This document shows positions 1-5,632 of a DNA stretch of 12,663 nucleotides, in pieces. The notes below the pieces were generated by a model. It searched no databases. It saw only the letters and a program-made list of their open reading frames with translations, and was not told where the DNA came from. Numbering within the stretch: position 1 is the stretch's first letter; each line of letters opens with the position of its first letter. The position numbers were made by a program, and so were the translations under genes. Where the stretch lies: positions 1-12,663 of the forward strand of contig DQVH01000098.1 of NCBI GenBank assembly GCA_015661855.1, in the 5' to 3' direction. The DNA comes from Desulfurococcales archaeon (GTDB lineage Archaea; Thermoproteota; Thermoprotei_A; CAZTBM01; SZUA-1508).

Positions 1-113
1 ATACTAGTGTAACTATAGAGTATTATGCTAGGAGTAGTGATGTTGAGAAGATACTACAGGAGGCTAAGTGTATTGCTGCTGAGAGGTTGAAAAAGTATTT
101 TGATTCAACATAG
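1..113 (+). CDS. C-terminal end of a second ESCRT-III/CdvB-like protein (partial, 5' end outside the window)
   Basis: Reading in frame from base 3, 36 codons followed by TAG at 111-113 encode exactly the same residues as the last 36 (Thr148 to Thr183) of the complete minus-strand CdvB-like gene at 217-768. The only nucleotide difference is a silent third-position change in the last codon (ACA here, ACG there). The segment contains the C-terminal helix with the KILQEAKCIAAERL signature of CdvB-family proteins. It converges on its twin with 103 bp between stop codons. Whether an intact gene or only a duplicated 3' fragment lies to the left cannot be seen from this window. Confidence 0.8.
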   Translation, partial: TSVTIEYYARSSDVEKILQEAKCIAAERLKKYFDST

Positions 114-131
114 TATTGATGGGTATAGATG

Positions 132-150
132 CTTTTTACCCTTTCTCTCC
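132..150 (+). terminator. Pyrimidine-rich putative transcription terminator after the left cdvB-like copy
   Basis: A run of T5, then ACCC, TTT and TCTCTCC begins 18 nt after the TAG at 111-113. U-rich tracts are the usual archaeal intrinsic termination signal. Its mirror image lies at 180-198 on the other strand. The call rests on base composition only. Confidence 0.35.
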
Positions 151-179
151 ATAATACTATATGAGTGGGATAGTATTAA

Positions 180-198
180 GGAGAGAAAGGGTAAAAAG
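180..198 (-). terminator. Pyrimidine-rich putative transcription terminator after the right cdvB-like gene
   Basis: This is the minus-strand mirror of the T-rich tract at 132-150. It lies 18 nt downstream of the stop codon of the gene at 217-768 and inside the right arm of the palindrome. The two convergent genes would thus each carry their own U-tract before the shared centre. Confidence 0.35.
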
Positions 199-216
199 TA
201 TCTATACCCATCAATA

Positions 217-768
217 CTACGTTGAATCAAAATACTTTTTCAATCTCTCAGCAGCAATACACTTAGCCTCCTGTAGTATCTTCTCAACATCACTACTCCT
301 AGCATAATACTCTATAGTTACACTAGTATAGCCACTAACTAAAACCAGTGTAGTATAAATTATTTTTTTAAGCTCATCAACCTCCTTAGTGATAACATTA
401 AGAATCATATCGGATTTAACTAGGTCCCTAATCTTATCTAAGACCCCAATAACTGGAGCTAAAACTAGAATAGCCTCATTGATTTCACGGACTACCTCAA
501 ATTTCGATACAATATTCTCCATTAACACTTGTAATGTTACTATAGTTCTTATAGTTTTATTTAAATACTCTATTTCACTCTCTGATGCACCTAAACGTTT
601 CATTCTCTCAAGAATTATACTAACTCTTTCATGGAATTTTGTGAGTTTTAGTAGTATTGATTTAGCCTTTATCTTCATTACTGATATGTTCCTATTTAGT
701 AATCTTAATCTCTCCTGCTGTTTCTTAAAAATATCGTATCTGTACCTTTTACTTCTGAACAGTATCAC
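217..768 (-). CDS. ESCRT-III/CdvB-family (Snf7-like) protein
   Basis: The 183-residue protein is helical, charged and lysine-rich at the N-terminus, like archaeal ESCRT-III homologues that polymerise on membranes during cell division and vesicle budding. Diagnostic stretches are the core around residues 80-113 (LEQV-like segment, then LAPVIGVLDKIR, matching the LxPVIGVVxxLR of CdvB proteins) and the C-terminal helix at 162-177 (EKILQEAKCIAAERL). It lacks the CdvA-binding winged-helix tail of CdvB itself, so it resembles the shorter CdvB1/B2/B3 paralogues. The start is GTG at 766-768, supported by an AGAGGTGA ribosome binding site (775-782) lying 6 nt upstream inside the MscS gene, which it overlaps by 20 nt. 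An ATG at codon 31 is a less likely start. No cdvA or cdvC/vps4 gene is nearby. The last 36 codons lie in the long palindrome. Confidence 0.8.
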   Translation of the reverse strand: MILFRSKRYRYDIFKKQQERLRLLNRNISVMKIKAKSILLKLTKFHERVSIILERMKRLGASESEIEYLNKTIRTIVTLQVLMENIVSKFEVVREINEAILVLAPVIGVLDKIRDLVKSDMILNVITKEVDELKKIIYTTLVLVSGYTSVTIEYYARSSDVEKILQEAKCIAAERLKKYFDST

Positions 769-1633
769 TATGTTTCACCTCTGATTGTACTTTACATACA
801 TCCTTATCTCCATCCCCATCTACACTATTAGCTATTTGTTGCATATTCTGGTATATTATGACTCTACGTGGATAAGGTATTTCAACACCATACTCTCTAA
901 ACTTTCTCAATATCTCATGTCTTAGATCACTTTCAACTATAGGTTTAAGCCATGGATCATCAATCCAAGCGTAAAGTTTTAAATCTATACTTGATTCACC
1001 AAAACCTGTTATCAGTACTTGTGGTGGAGGATTTTCTAGAACTAGTGGGTGTTCATTAGCTGCTTCCAGCATAGCCTTAACGGCTAGTTCTATACTAGAC
1101 TCGTAACTTATACCTACATCGACTTCGGTAGCTACCTTTTCGTCTATTAGGTTGTAGTTTGTAATAGCAATACTTAGTATTGTAGAGTTTGGTACAGCGA
1201 TTCTCCTACCATCGCGTAGACGAAGAATTGTATGAGTTAAACTAATATCCTCTATTAAGGCCATATTCTTCTCGTACTCTATTAAATCGCCAACTCTAAT
1301 CGTCTTACTCATAACCAGAATTATACCTGATATAACATGGCTTAAACTACTCTGAGCTGCAAGACCTATAATTATACCTGCAAAACCAGCTGTAGCCATT
1401 AACCCTACAAGAGCACTAGCTAAACCTGGAAATGCAAGTATAACAGTTTGGTATATGAGGAAAGATACTAATGCTAGTGCAAGAAGCTTCATTAACAGTA
1501 TAAGTATTGAGAGAGCATTCTTACTAATTCTACCCTTACTTCTAAGGTAGTTTAAAATCCTCCTTAACGCTATGTAGACTACCACTGATAAAGCTATGTA
1601 TACTAGTGCTAGTACTGTCTGAGTAGTAATCAT
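749..1633 (-). CDS. MscS-type small-conductance mechanosensitive channel
   Basis: This 294-residue membrane protein should release solutes when membrane tension rises under hypo-osmotic shock. It has the MscS plan: two N-terminal membrane helices (about 5-24 and 41-66), then the pore helix (about 72-108) rich in Gly and Ala (GLMATAGFAGIIIGLAAQ), the beta domain with IRVGDLIE (112-119) and VPNSTILSIAITNYN (147-161), and the alpha/beta C-terminal domain ending at GVEIPYPRRVI (249-259). The tail beyond 260 is hydrophilic and holds an acidic DGDGDKD stretch (272-278). The start is ATG at 1631-1633, with GAGGT 10 nt upstream and a second one very close. It is the first gene of an operon whose second gene, the CdvB-like protein, starts inside its 3' end. 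Confidence 0.93.
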   Translation of the reverse strand: MITTQTVLALVYIALSVVVYIALRRILNYLRSKGRISKNALSILILLMKLLALALVSFLIYQTVILAFPGLASALVGLMATAGFAGIIIGLAAQSSLSHVISGIILVMSKTIRVGDLIEYEKNMALIEDISLTHTILRLRDGRRIAVPNSTILSIAITNYNLIDEKVATEVDVGISYESSIELAVKAMLEAANEHPLVLENPPPQVLITGFGESSIDLKLYAWIDDPWLKPIVESDLRHEILRKFREYGVEIPYPRRVIIYQNMQQIANSVDGDGDKDVCKVQSEVKHSDTVQK

Positions 1634-1690
1634 TACCTCTAAGACCTCATACCCTAAAGGAGTATCGTACTGTACACGACATCCGTAAGC

Positions 1691-1698
1691 TATATTTC
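1691..1698 (-). promoter_or_regulatory. Putative TATA box for the mscS-cdvB-like operon
   Basis: On the minus strand the sequence reads GGAAATATAGC, a plausible archaeal BRE/TATA element. A start of transcription about 26 nt downstream, near 1667, would leave a leader of about 34 nt containing the GAGGT motif. The call rests on motif and spacing only. Confidence 0.3.
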
Positions 1699-1703
1699 CA
1701 AAT

Positions 1704-1720
1704 AAGAAATAGAATAAAAG
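1704..1720 (+). promoter_or_regulatory. Putative BRE/TATA promoter for the nucleotidyltransferase-BtpA operon
   Basis: AGAAATAGAATAAAAGG resembles a purine/A-rich BRE followed by a weak TATA box. Transcription would start near 1742, leaving a short leader that contains the AGAGGGA ribosome binding site (1754-1760) in front of the ATG at 1769. It lies back to back with the mscS promoter in the same divergent spacer. Confidence 0.3.
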
Positions 1721-1768
1721 GTTACTGTCACATAATACTTAGTGTATTCGATAAGAGGGATTAATGGA

Positions 1769-2872
1769 ATGGTTAAAGCTGTTATACTAGCTGGCGGATA
1801 TGCTACACGGCTTAGACCACTAACACTAACAACACCTAAACCACTACTACCCATACTCGATAAACCACTACTCGACTGGATTATTGAGGGGTTAGTGAAA
1901 GCAGGTATTAGAGATATAGTGTTATCTGTTAGATACCATTCCGATAAGATTAAGAGTAGATATAATGATGGATCAAAGTACGGTGTAAATATAGTTTATG
2001 CTGAAGAGCCTAAACCGTTAGGTGATGGTGGCCCCATAAAATTTATTAATGAAGTTTACGGTTTAGATGAAACATTTCTTGTAGTCTATGGTGATGTATT
2101 TTCGAATATAGACTACCGTAAACTACTAGACTTCCATAGGAGTAAGGGCTCTCTATGTACAATGACACTTACTAGAGTTGAAGACCCCACAAGGTATGGT
2201 GTAGCAGTATTAGATGAAAACTGTAGAGTTATAAGGTTTATTGAGAAGCCTAGGAGAGATGAAGCACCATCAAATATGGTGAATGCAGGTATCTATGTTT
2301 TCGAGCCAGAGGTACTCAAATATACACCTGGTAAAGGAAGTTTCAGTATAGCAAGAGATTTTATCCCCATACTACTCGAAAACAGAGTTAACATATACGC
2401 ATACATACATAACGGTTTATGGTCGGATATAGGGATACCCCGAGACTACTTTAAAGCAAACATTCAAGCATTAAAAACATTCTATCCCAACGGCTATATC
2501 GGTAGGAACGTGAGTATAGAGAATGCTGAAATAGTAAACCCAACATACATCTCAGATAACGTAGTTATTGGAGAAGGATCACGAATAGGACCATACACTA
2601 TAATTAACCCAGGATGTAAACTAGGTAAATATACTAGAGTAGTTGAAAGTATAATATTGAAGTCAACAATTATCGATACAGGCTCAGTAATTAAGCGTAG
2701 TATTATAGGTGAAAAAGTAGTAATAGGTAAGTGGGTTAGAGTTGAAGAGAACAGTATTATAGGTGATGAAGTAGCATTAAATGATGAGGTAATGTTAGCA
2801 AGAAATACATGTATACTACCTTTTAAGGAGGTTAGGGATAGTATTTACTGTGAAGGAAAAATAGTATTGTAG
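1769..2872 (+). CDS. Sugar-phosphate nucleotidyltransferase with C-terminal left-handed beta-helix
   Basis: The enzyme should couple an NTP to a sugar 1-phosphate, releasing pyrophosphate and an NDP-sugar for glycan or glycolipid synthesis. From this start it has 367 residues. The N-terminal nucleotidyltransferase fold carries GGYATRLRPLT (9-19) and TPKPLLPI, the acidic GDVFS metal-site segment, EKP and the NAGIYVFEPE strand, then LWSDIGIPRDY. From about residue 240 onward there are hexapeptide-type repeats of a left-handed beta-helix; an AGTATTATAGGTGA word recurs 54 nt apart (2699, 2753), matching one three-turn period. The layout fits mannose-1-phosphate guanylyltransferase or glucose-1-phosphate thymidylyl/uridylyltransferase; the nucleotide and sugar cannot be fixed from sequence. 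An in-frame GTG at 1742 is possible, but ATG 1769 has the AGAGGGA site 8 nt ahead and the family's usual N-terminus. Confidence 0.9.
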   Translation: MVKAVILAGGYATRLRPLTLTTPKPLLPILDKPLLDWIIEGLVKAGIRDIVLSVRYHSDKIKSRYNDGSKYGVNIVYAEEPKPLGDGGPIKFINEVYGLDETFLVVYGDVFSNIDYRKLLDFHRSKGSLCTMTLTRVEDPTRYGVAVLDENCRVIRFIEKPRRDEAPSNMVNAGIYVFEPEVLKYTPGKGSFSIARDFIPILLENRVNIYAYIHNGLWSDIGIPRDYFKANIQALKTFYPNGYIGRNVSIENAEIVNPTYISDNVVIGEGSRIGPYTIINPGCKLGKYTRVVESIILKSTIIDTGSVIKRSIIGEKVVIGKWVRVEENSIIGDEVALNDEVMLARNTCILPFKEVRDSIYCEGKIVL

Positions 2873-2891
2873 AGAAGAGAGGTGGAATTCT

Positions 2892-3695
2892 ATGGTGAAA
2901 ACACTATTTAATGTTGAAAAGCCCATAATAGGTGTAGTACACTTACCCCCATTACCGGGTTCACCACTCTATAGAGGTAATTTTAATCAAATAGTTGAGA
3001 GAGCTATATCGGATAGTTTAACTCTTATGCGTGGTGGTGTAGATGGATTAATAATTGAGAATTACGGTGATAAACCGTATAGAGTTAGAGTTAGAGAGCC
3101 TGAAACGATAGCTGCATTAACTCTCATTGCATACAACGTTAAGAGGGGGGTAAGGAAACCACTAGGTATAAGTTTACTTAGAAACTCTGGACCAGAAGCT
3201 CTAGCTATAGCATATGTTGTTGGAGCTGAATTTATTAGAGTAAATGCTTACGGTGAAGTACTTGTATCCCCCGAGGGAATACTAGAACCTGTAGCACGGG
3301 AAGTTCAAGAATTAAAGTGTAAATTAAACGCCAATGTAAAAGTCTTTGCAGATATAATTTGTAAACATGCAACACCACTACATAATATTGATATTGCAGA
3401 TCTAGTACACGACATTACATATAGGTGTTTAGCCGACGCAATAATAGTTAGTGGTAGTAGAACCGGTCTACCCCCAGATGTAAGTCTTGTAGAGAAGGTG
3501 AAATCTCACACAAATAAGCCAGTAATTATAGGGAGTGGCATCACAATTAACAATATTAGGGAATACTGGGACCTAGCTGATGGATTTATAGTTGGAACAT
3601 ACTTTAAAGTTAATGGGGTAACAGAGAATAATGTTGATGAGAGAAGAGTTAAAGAGTTCATGAATTACATTGTAAAGTTAAGGAGTAATAGGTAG
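2892..3695 (+). CDS. BtpA/SgcQ-family TIM-barrel protein
   Basis: The 267-residue protein matches the BtpA family: GVVHLPPLPGSP near residues 14-25, GGVDGLIIENYGD, the ADIICKHATPL strand, SGSRTGLPP and a phosphate-binding-like GSGI followed by ADGFIVGTYFK. In cyanobacteria BtpA is needed for photosystem I accumulation. Archaeal members have no settled role and are presumed TIM-barrel enzymes acting on a phosphorylated small molecule. The start at 2892 has a clear GAGGTGG site 6 nt upstream. It follows the nucleotidyltransferase by 19 nt and is surely cotranscribed, hinting at a sugar-phosphate link, though that is inference. Length is normal for the family. Confidence 0.88.
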   Translation: MVKTLFNVEKPIIGVVHLPPLPGSPLYRGNFNQIVERAISDSLTLMRGGVDGLIIENYGDKPYRVRVREPETIAALTLIAYNVKRGVRKPLGISLLRNSGPEALAIAYVVGAEFIRVNAYGEVLVSPEGILEPVAREVQELKCKLNANVKVFADIICKHATPLHNIDIADLVHDITYRCLADAIIVSGSRTGLPPDVSLVEKVKSHTNKPVIIGSGITINNIREYWDLADGFIVGTYFKVNGVTENNVDERRVKEFMNYIVKLRSNR

Positions 3696-3737
3696 AATAC
3701 AGAATGGTAAACAGGCTTAATTATAGTTGAGGAGGTA

Positions 3738-3748
3738 AAGGTTTAAGA
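3738..3748 (+). promoter_or_regulatory. Putative BRE/TATA promoter for the candidate guide RNA
   Basis: AAAGGTTTAAG resembles a crenarchaeal BRE plus TTTAA-type TATA box. Counting about 26 nt from its centre puts transcription start near 3771, just before the presumed 5' end of the candidate C/D box RNA. It lies after the stop codon of the BtpA gene, so it is not needed for that gene. Confidence 0.35.
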
Positions 3749-3773
3749 GGACCCTAATAGTAAAATTTTAAGT

Positions 3774-3838
3774 GTCTGTGAGGATCTCTGCCGCTGCTGA
3801 CTATAAGATGATGTTATATACGAACCCCCATCTGAGAC
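3774..3838 (+). ncRNA. Candidate C/D box (sRNA) 2'-O-methylation guide RNA
   Basis: All four boxes occur in order. C box-like GTGAGGA is at 3778-3784 (consensus RTGATGA, one change, which replaces the kink-turn U-U pair with G-U). D' CTGA is at 3797-3800, C' ATGATGT at 3808-3814 with only the last base off, and D CTGA at 3832-3835. The C to D' spacer is exactly 12 nt (TCTCTGCCGCTG), the archaeal norm. The C' to D spacer is 17 nt, longer than usual. GTCT before C and GAC after D can form a short closing stem. By the N+5 rule the D' guide would direct methylation of the fifth base of CAGCGGCAGAGA. The D guide would direct methylation of the fifth base of ATGGGGGTTCGT, which looks like a tRNA T-arm (GGTTCG). 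Targets were not verified. The element sits between convergent genes behind its own promoter-like sequence. Confidence 0.55.
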
Positions 3839-3850
3839 TATAAAGTGTGT

Positions 3851-5080
3851 TTAGTAGAGTGTAACTTTATCCTCTAATATCATATTCGTTACCATTTTTA
3901 TCTTTTCAAGTTTCTCCTGGACAATACTATGTATTTCACTAGTAGTATCATTGGTATAGTCATTGTTAGGTACTACTCTGACGTTAGCTATTAGAGGGTC
4001 ATCTATAGGTCTACCTATCTGGCTAAGTAGTTCAACATATACCTCTTCAACGCCCTTAAGTTTCACTATTTCCTCAGCTATTAATTTAGCTAGAACGTTG
4101 TATATCTTACCTACATGGCTTACAGGGTTCTTACCTGCAGTAGCCTCTAGAGACATAGGTCTACATGGGGTAATTAAGCCGTTAACTCTATTCCCTCTAC
4201 CAGTTGCACCATCATCTCCATGTTCAGCTGAAGTACCGGTTACAGTTAGATAGAATATTCCATGTTCAGGCTTATCTGCTACATTGAGGTACACCTTTAT
4301 ATCATATTCTGGTGCTAATTTTACTGCTAAGTCTAGTACTTTCTCTTTAACCTCCTCTTTAACTGAAATATAGTGGTCTGCATCAGGTATTAAATGTGAT
4401 ATCATTGCTGCTGCAATAGTTAACTCTATTTTCTTACCTCTTCTCAACCCCATAACCTTGACGTCCTCACCAACCTCTGGTATTCTCTTCTTAAACTCCT
4501 TTGAGTTTAGATATCTCTCAACCTCCAATACAAGTCTATCTAGTGTTGATAGAGGGGCGTAGGATACACCGAGAGATGTATCATTTGCTAAAGGCATTTT
4601 CTTACCTAACTCGAATATTCCTACAAGATCTACTGAGCCTCTACCAATCTTATAGTCTACTATAACGTGTTTCTCTGGATCTAGAAATCTAAAATTACTT
4701 TTAATCCACTTCTTTACTGCATCAAGAATTAAACTACCTATAGGTATGTAGTGTCTCTCTCCACTTTCAGTTACAACTTCAGTTGTAGCTCTACCGGATA
4801 TGATAATGTATATTGGCTGGATTACCTCACCACCACCAAAACGTGGATTAGCTTGACCTCCAACGAGTAGGGTTTTATCTAGGTTATGGTGTAGTATAAT
4901 ACCGAATTCTTTAAGATAATATTTACATAAAGCTCTACTTGCAACTTCAGATGCTGAATCAGCTATATAGTCTGGATGTCCTAAACCCTTTCTTTCAACA
5001 AGTTCTATAGGTAGCTTCTCTACTGGTACTCTATGCTCAAGTGTAACAGTTACATTTCTGGTTTTACCCTTCATACCCAT
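3851..5080 (-). CDS. mat: Archaeal-type S-adenosylmethionine synthetase (methionine adenosyltransferase)
   Basis: The enzyme makes S-adenosylmethionine from methionine and ATP in the cytosol, feeding the three methyltransferases and the guide RNA system seen in this window. It belongs to the archaeal MAT family, which is distinct from bacterial MetK. From the chosen start it has 409 residues, a normal length. Visible signatures are ERKGLGHPDYIADSASE (about 29-45), GGQANPRFGGGEVIQP (74-89), HGDDGATGRGNRVNGLITPC (287-306), then EATAGKNPVSHVGKIYN and SQIGRPIDDP. The start ATG at 5078-5080 has GGTGGA 7 nt upstream (5088-5093). An in-frame GTG at 5108-5110 would add ten atypical residues and has no such site. 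The gene is single, convergent with the BtpA operon, with an inverted-repeat-rich upstream region. Confidence 0.96.
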   Translation of the reverse strand: MGMKGKTRNVTVTLEHRVPVEKLPIELVERKGLGHPDYIADSASEVASRALCKYYLKEFGIILHHNLDKTLLVGGQANPRFGGGEVIQPIYIIISGRATTEVVTESGERHYIPIGSLILDAVKKWIKSNFRFLDPEKHVIVDYKIGRGSVDLVGIFELGKKMPLANDTSLGVSYAPLSTLDRLVLEVERYLNSKEFKKRIPEVGEDVKVMGLRRGKKIELTIAAAMISHLIPDADHYISVKEEVKEKVLDLAVKLAPEYDIKVYLNVADKPEHGIFYLTVTGTSAEHGDDGATGRGNRVNGLITPCRPMSLEATAGKNPVSHVGKIYNVLAKLIAEEIVKLKGVEEVYVELLSQIGRPIDDPLIANVRVVPNNDYTNDTTSEIHSIVQEKLEKIKMVTNMILEDKVTLY

Positions 5081-5132
5081 AACTATTTCCACCAGAATAG
5101 AGAAATCCACCTTAAATTTTTAAATTTTGCTA

Positions 5133-5149
5133 TAGGGATATATAATCCC
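5133..5149 (-). promoter_or_regulatory. Putative promoter of the SAM synthetase gene
   Basis: The minus strand reads GGGATTATATATCCCTA, giving a TATA box at about 5139-5145, a start near 5115 and a leader of about 35 nt. Its 13-nt core TTATATATCCCTA (5133-5145) recurs exactly in front of the Sm-like gene (5524-5536), 48 nt from that start codon against 53 nt here. The segment is itself an imperfect dyad, with GGGAT and ATCCC arms around ATATA. A second A/T-rich candidate, AATTTAAAAATTTAAG (5111-5126), is closer to the gene, so the real box is uncertain. Confidence 0.4.
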
Positions 5150-5168
5150 ATATTACTCAGAGTAATAT
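5150..5168. promoter_or_regulatory. 19-bp perfect palindrome abutting the SAM synthetase promoter (possible operator)
   Basis: ATATTACTC-A-GAGTAATAT is a perfect 9-bp inverted repeat with a single central base. It lies just upstream of the presumed TATA/BRE of the SAM synthetase gene and 48 bp after the stop of the Sm-like gene. A dyad of this size next to a BRE fits the binding site of a dimeric regulator. The alternative is a stem in the 3' end of the Sm-like transcript. Confidence 0.4.
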
Positions 5169-5215
5169 TCTCTCTTAAACACTACTATATCCCAAACTTG
5201 ATTACATTACAAACT

Positions 5216-5476
5216 CTACATTAGTGATGAGTAATCTAATGTTACAAAGAGTATATTACTACCACGTACAAAAACTCTACCATACTTTGCTACGGGATTA
5301 TTTATTCCCTCTCTAACCTCTAAACAGTCCTCCAGCATTAAGTTCATTGTGTTATCACAGTGTACTAGTCTACCAATAAACTCACTGCCATCCTTTAATT
5401 TAACTAGTACTAGATTGTTTATAGCAGATCTTAAATACTTCAAGGGACTCCCAATATCCTTCCTAGTAGAAGCCAT
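5216..5476 (-). CDS. Sm-like (LSm/SmAP) RNA-binding protein
   Basis: This 86-residue protein should form a hexameric or heptameric ring that binds U-rich RNA, as archaeal SmAPs do in RNA turnover and tRNA processing. Both Sm motifs are visible. Sm1 at about 22-53 contains LVKLKDGSEFIGRLVHCDNT and MNLMLEDCLEV, with the DxxMNLxL signature. Sm2 at about 66-82 contains GRVFVRGSNILFVTL, with the RGSNI/RGxxI loop. The start ATG at 5474-5476 follows AGGAGG by 8 nt. The gene stands alone, with its own TATA box at about 5530 and 108 nt to the MAT upstream GTG. The N-terminus (MASTRKDIGSP) is short, typical of the SmAP1 type. Confidence 0.93.
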   Translation of the reverse strand: MASTRKDIGSPLKYLRSAINNLVLVKLKDGSEFIGRLVHCDNTMNLMLEDCLEVREGINNPVAKYGRVFVRGSNILFVTLDYSSLM

Positions 5477-5523
5477 AGTATATTCCTCCTATGATTCCAG
5501 CTTCCGATTATGCATTACCTAGT

Positions 5524-5538
5524 TAGGGATATATAAAG
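5524..5538 (-). promoter_or_regulatory. Putative promoter of the Sm-like gene
   Basis: The minus strand reads CTTTATATATCCCTA, a strong TATA box centred near 5533. Transcription would start near 5507 with a leader of about 31 nt carrying the AGGAGG site. It shares the 13-mer TTATATATCCCTA with the SAM synthetase promoter. Confidence 0.5.
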
Positions 5539-5632
5539 CTTAACTGTCTACCCTTATGTAGATACGGTTGTGTAAGAGTAGGAGTAGCTTAATTTAGTAT
5601 TGCCTTAAGAGCTTTATATTAGAGTATTTCAG

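Larger units (their letters stand above)
1..329. repeat. Long near-perfect inverted repeat (palindrome) joining two convergent cdvB-like 3' ends
   Basis: Positions 1-160 are the reverse complement of 170-329; position i pairs with 330-i and the loop is 9 nt (161-169). I aligned the arms by eye. The outer 109 pairs are identical, and the only mismatches are 110/220, 131/199 and 151/179. The left arm reaches the window edge, so the true length is unknown. Each arm contains the last 36 codons of a CdvB-like gene, its stop codon and a pyrimidine-rich 3' flank. A transcript reading through the centre could fold into one very long hairpin. The origin could be inverted gene duplication kept alike by gene conversion, or a fold-back assembly artefact at a contig end; the three mismatches speak against a simple fold-back copy. 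Confidence 0.95.

Noticed and set aside
1..329. Palindrome as the terminal inverted repeat of a transposon
   Set aside because: The repeat lies in and just beyond two convergent gene ends, with a 9-nt centre and no transposase or target duplication, so tail-to-tail gene duplication explains it better.
389..784. Plus-strand open frame of 131 codons opposite the cdvB-like gene
   Set aside because: It is antisense to a gene with clear family signatures, has low-complexity Ser/Leu/Ile composition and no ribosome site.
2699..2766. Repeated AGTATTATAGGTGA word as a DNA-level repeat
   Set aside because: The copies are in frame and 54 nt apart, which the repeated turns of the left-handed beta-helix explain.
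3963..4253. Plus-strand open frame of 96 codons inside the SAM synthetase gene
   Set aside because: It is a complement of the conserved MAT coding sequence with no recognisable domain.
5033..5224. Plus-strand open frame of 63 codons over the SAM synthetase start and its upstream spacer
   Set aside because: It crosses the promoter region and has no family match I recognise and no ribosome site.
5547..5563. Small inverted repeat TCTAC-N6-GTAGA upstream of the Sm-like gene
   Set aside because: Five-base arms are expected by chance in AT-rich spacer, and it is upstream of the promoter with no further support.
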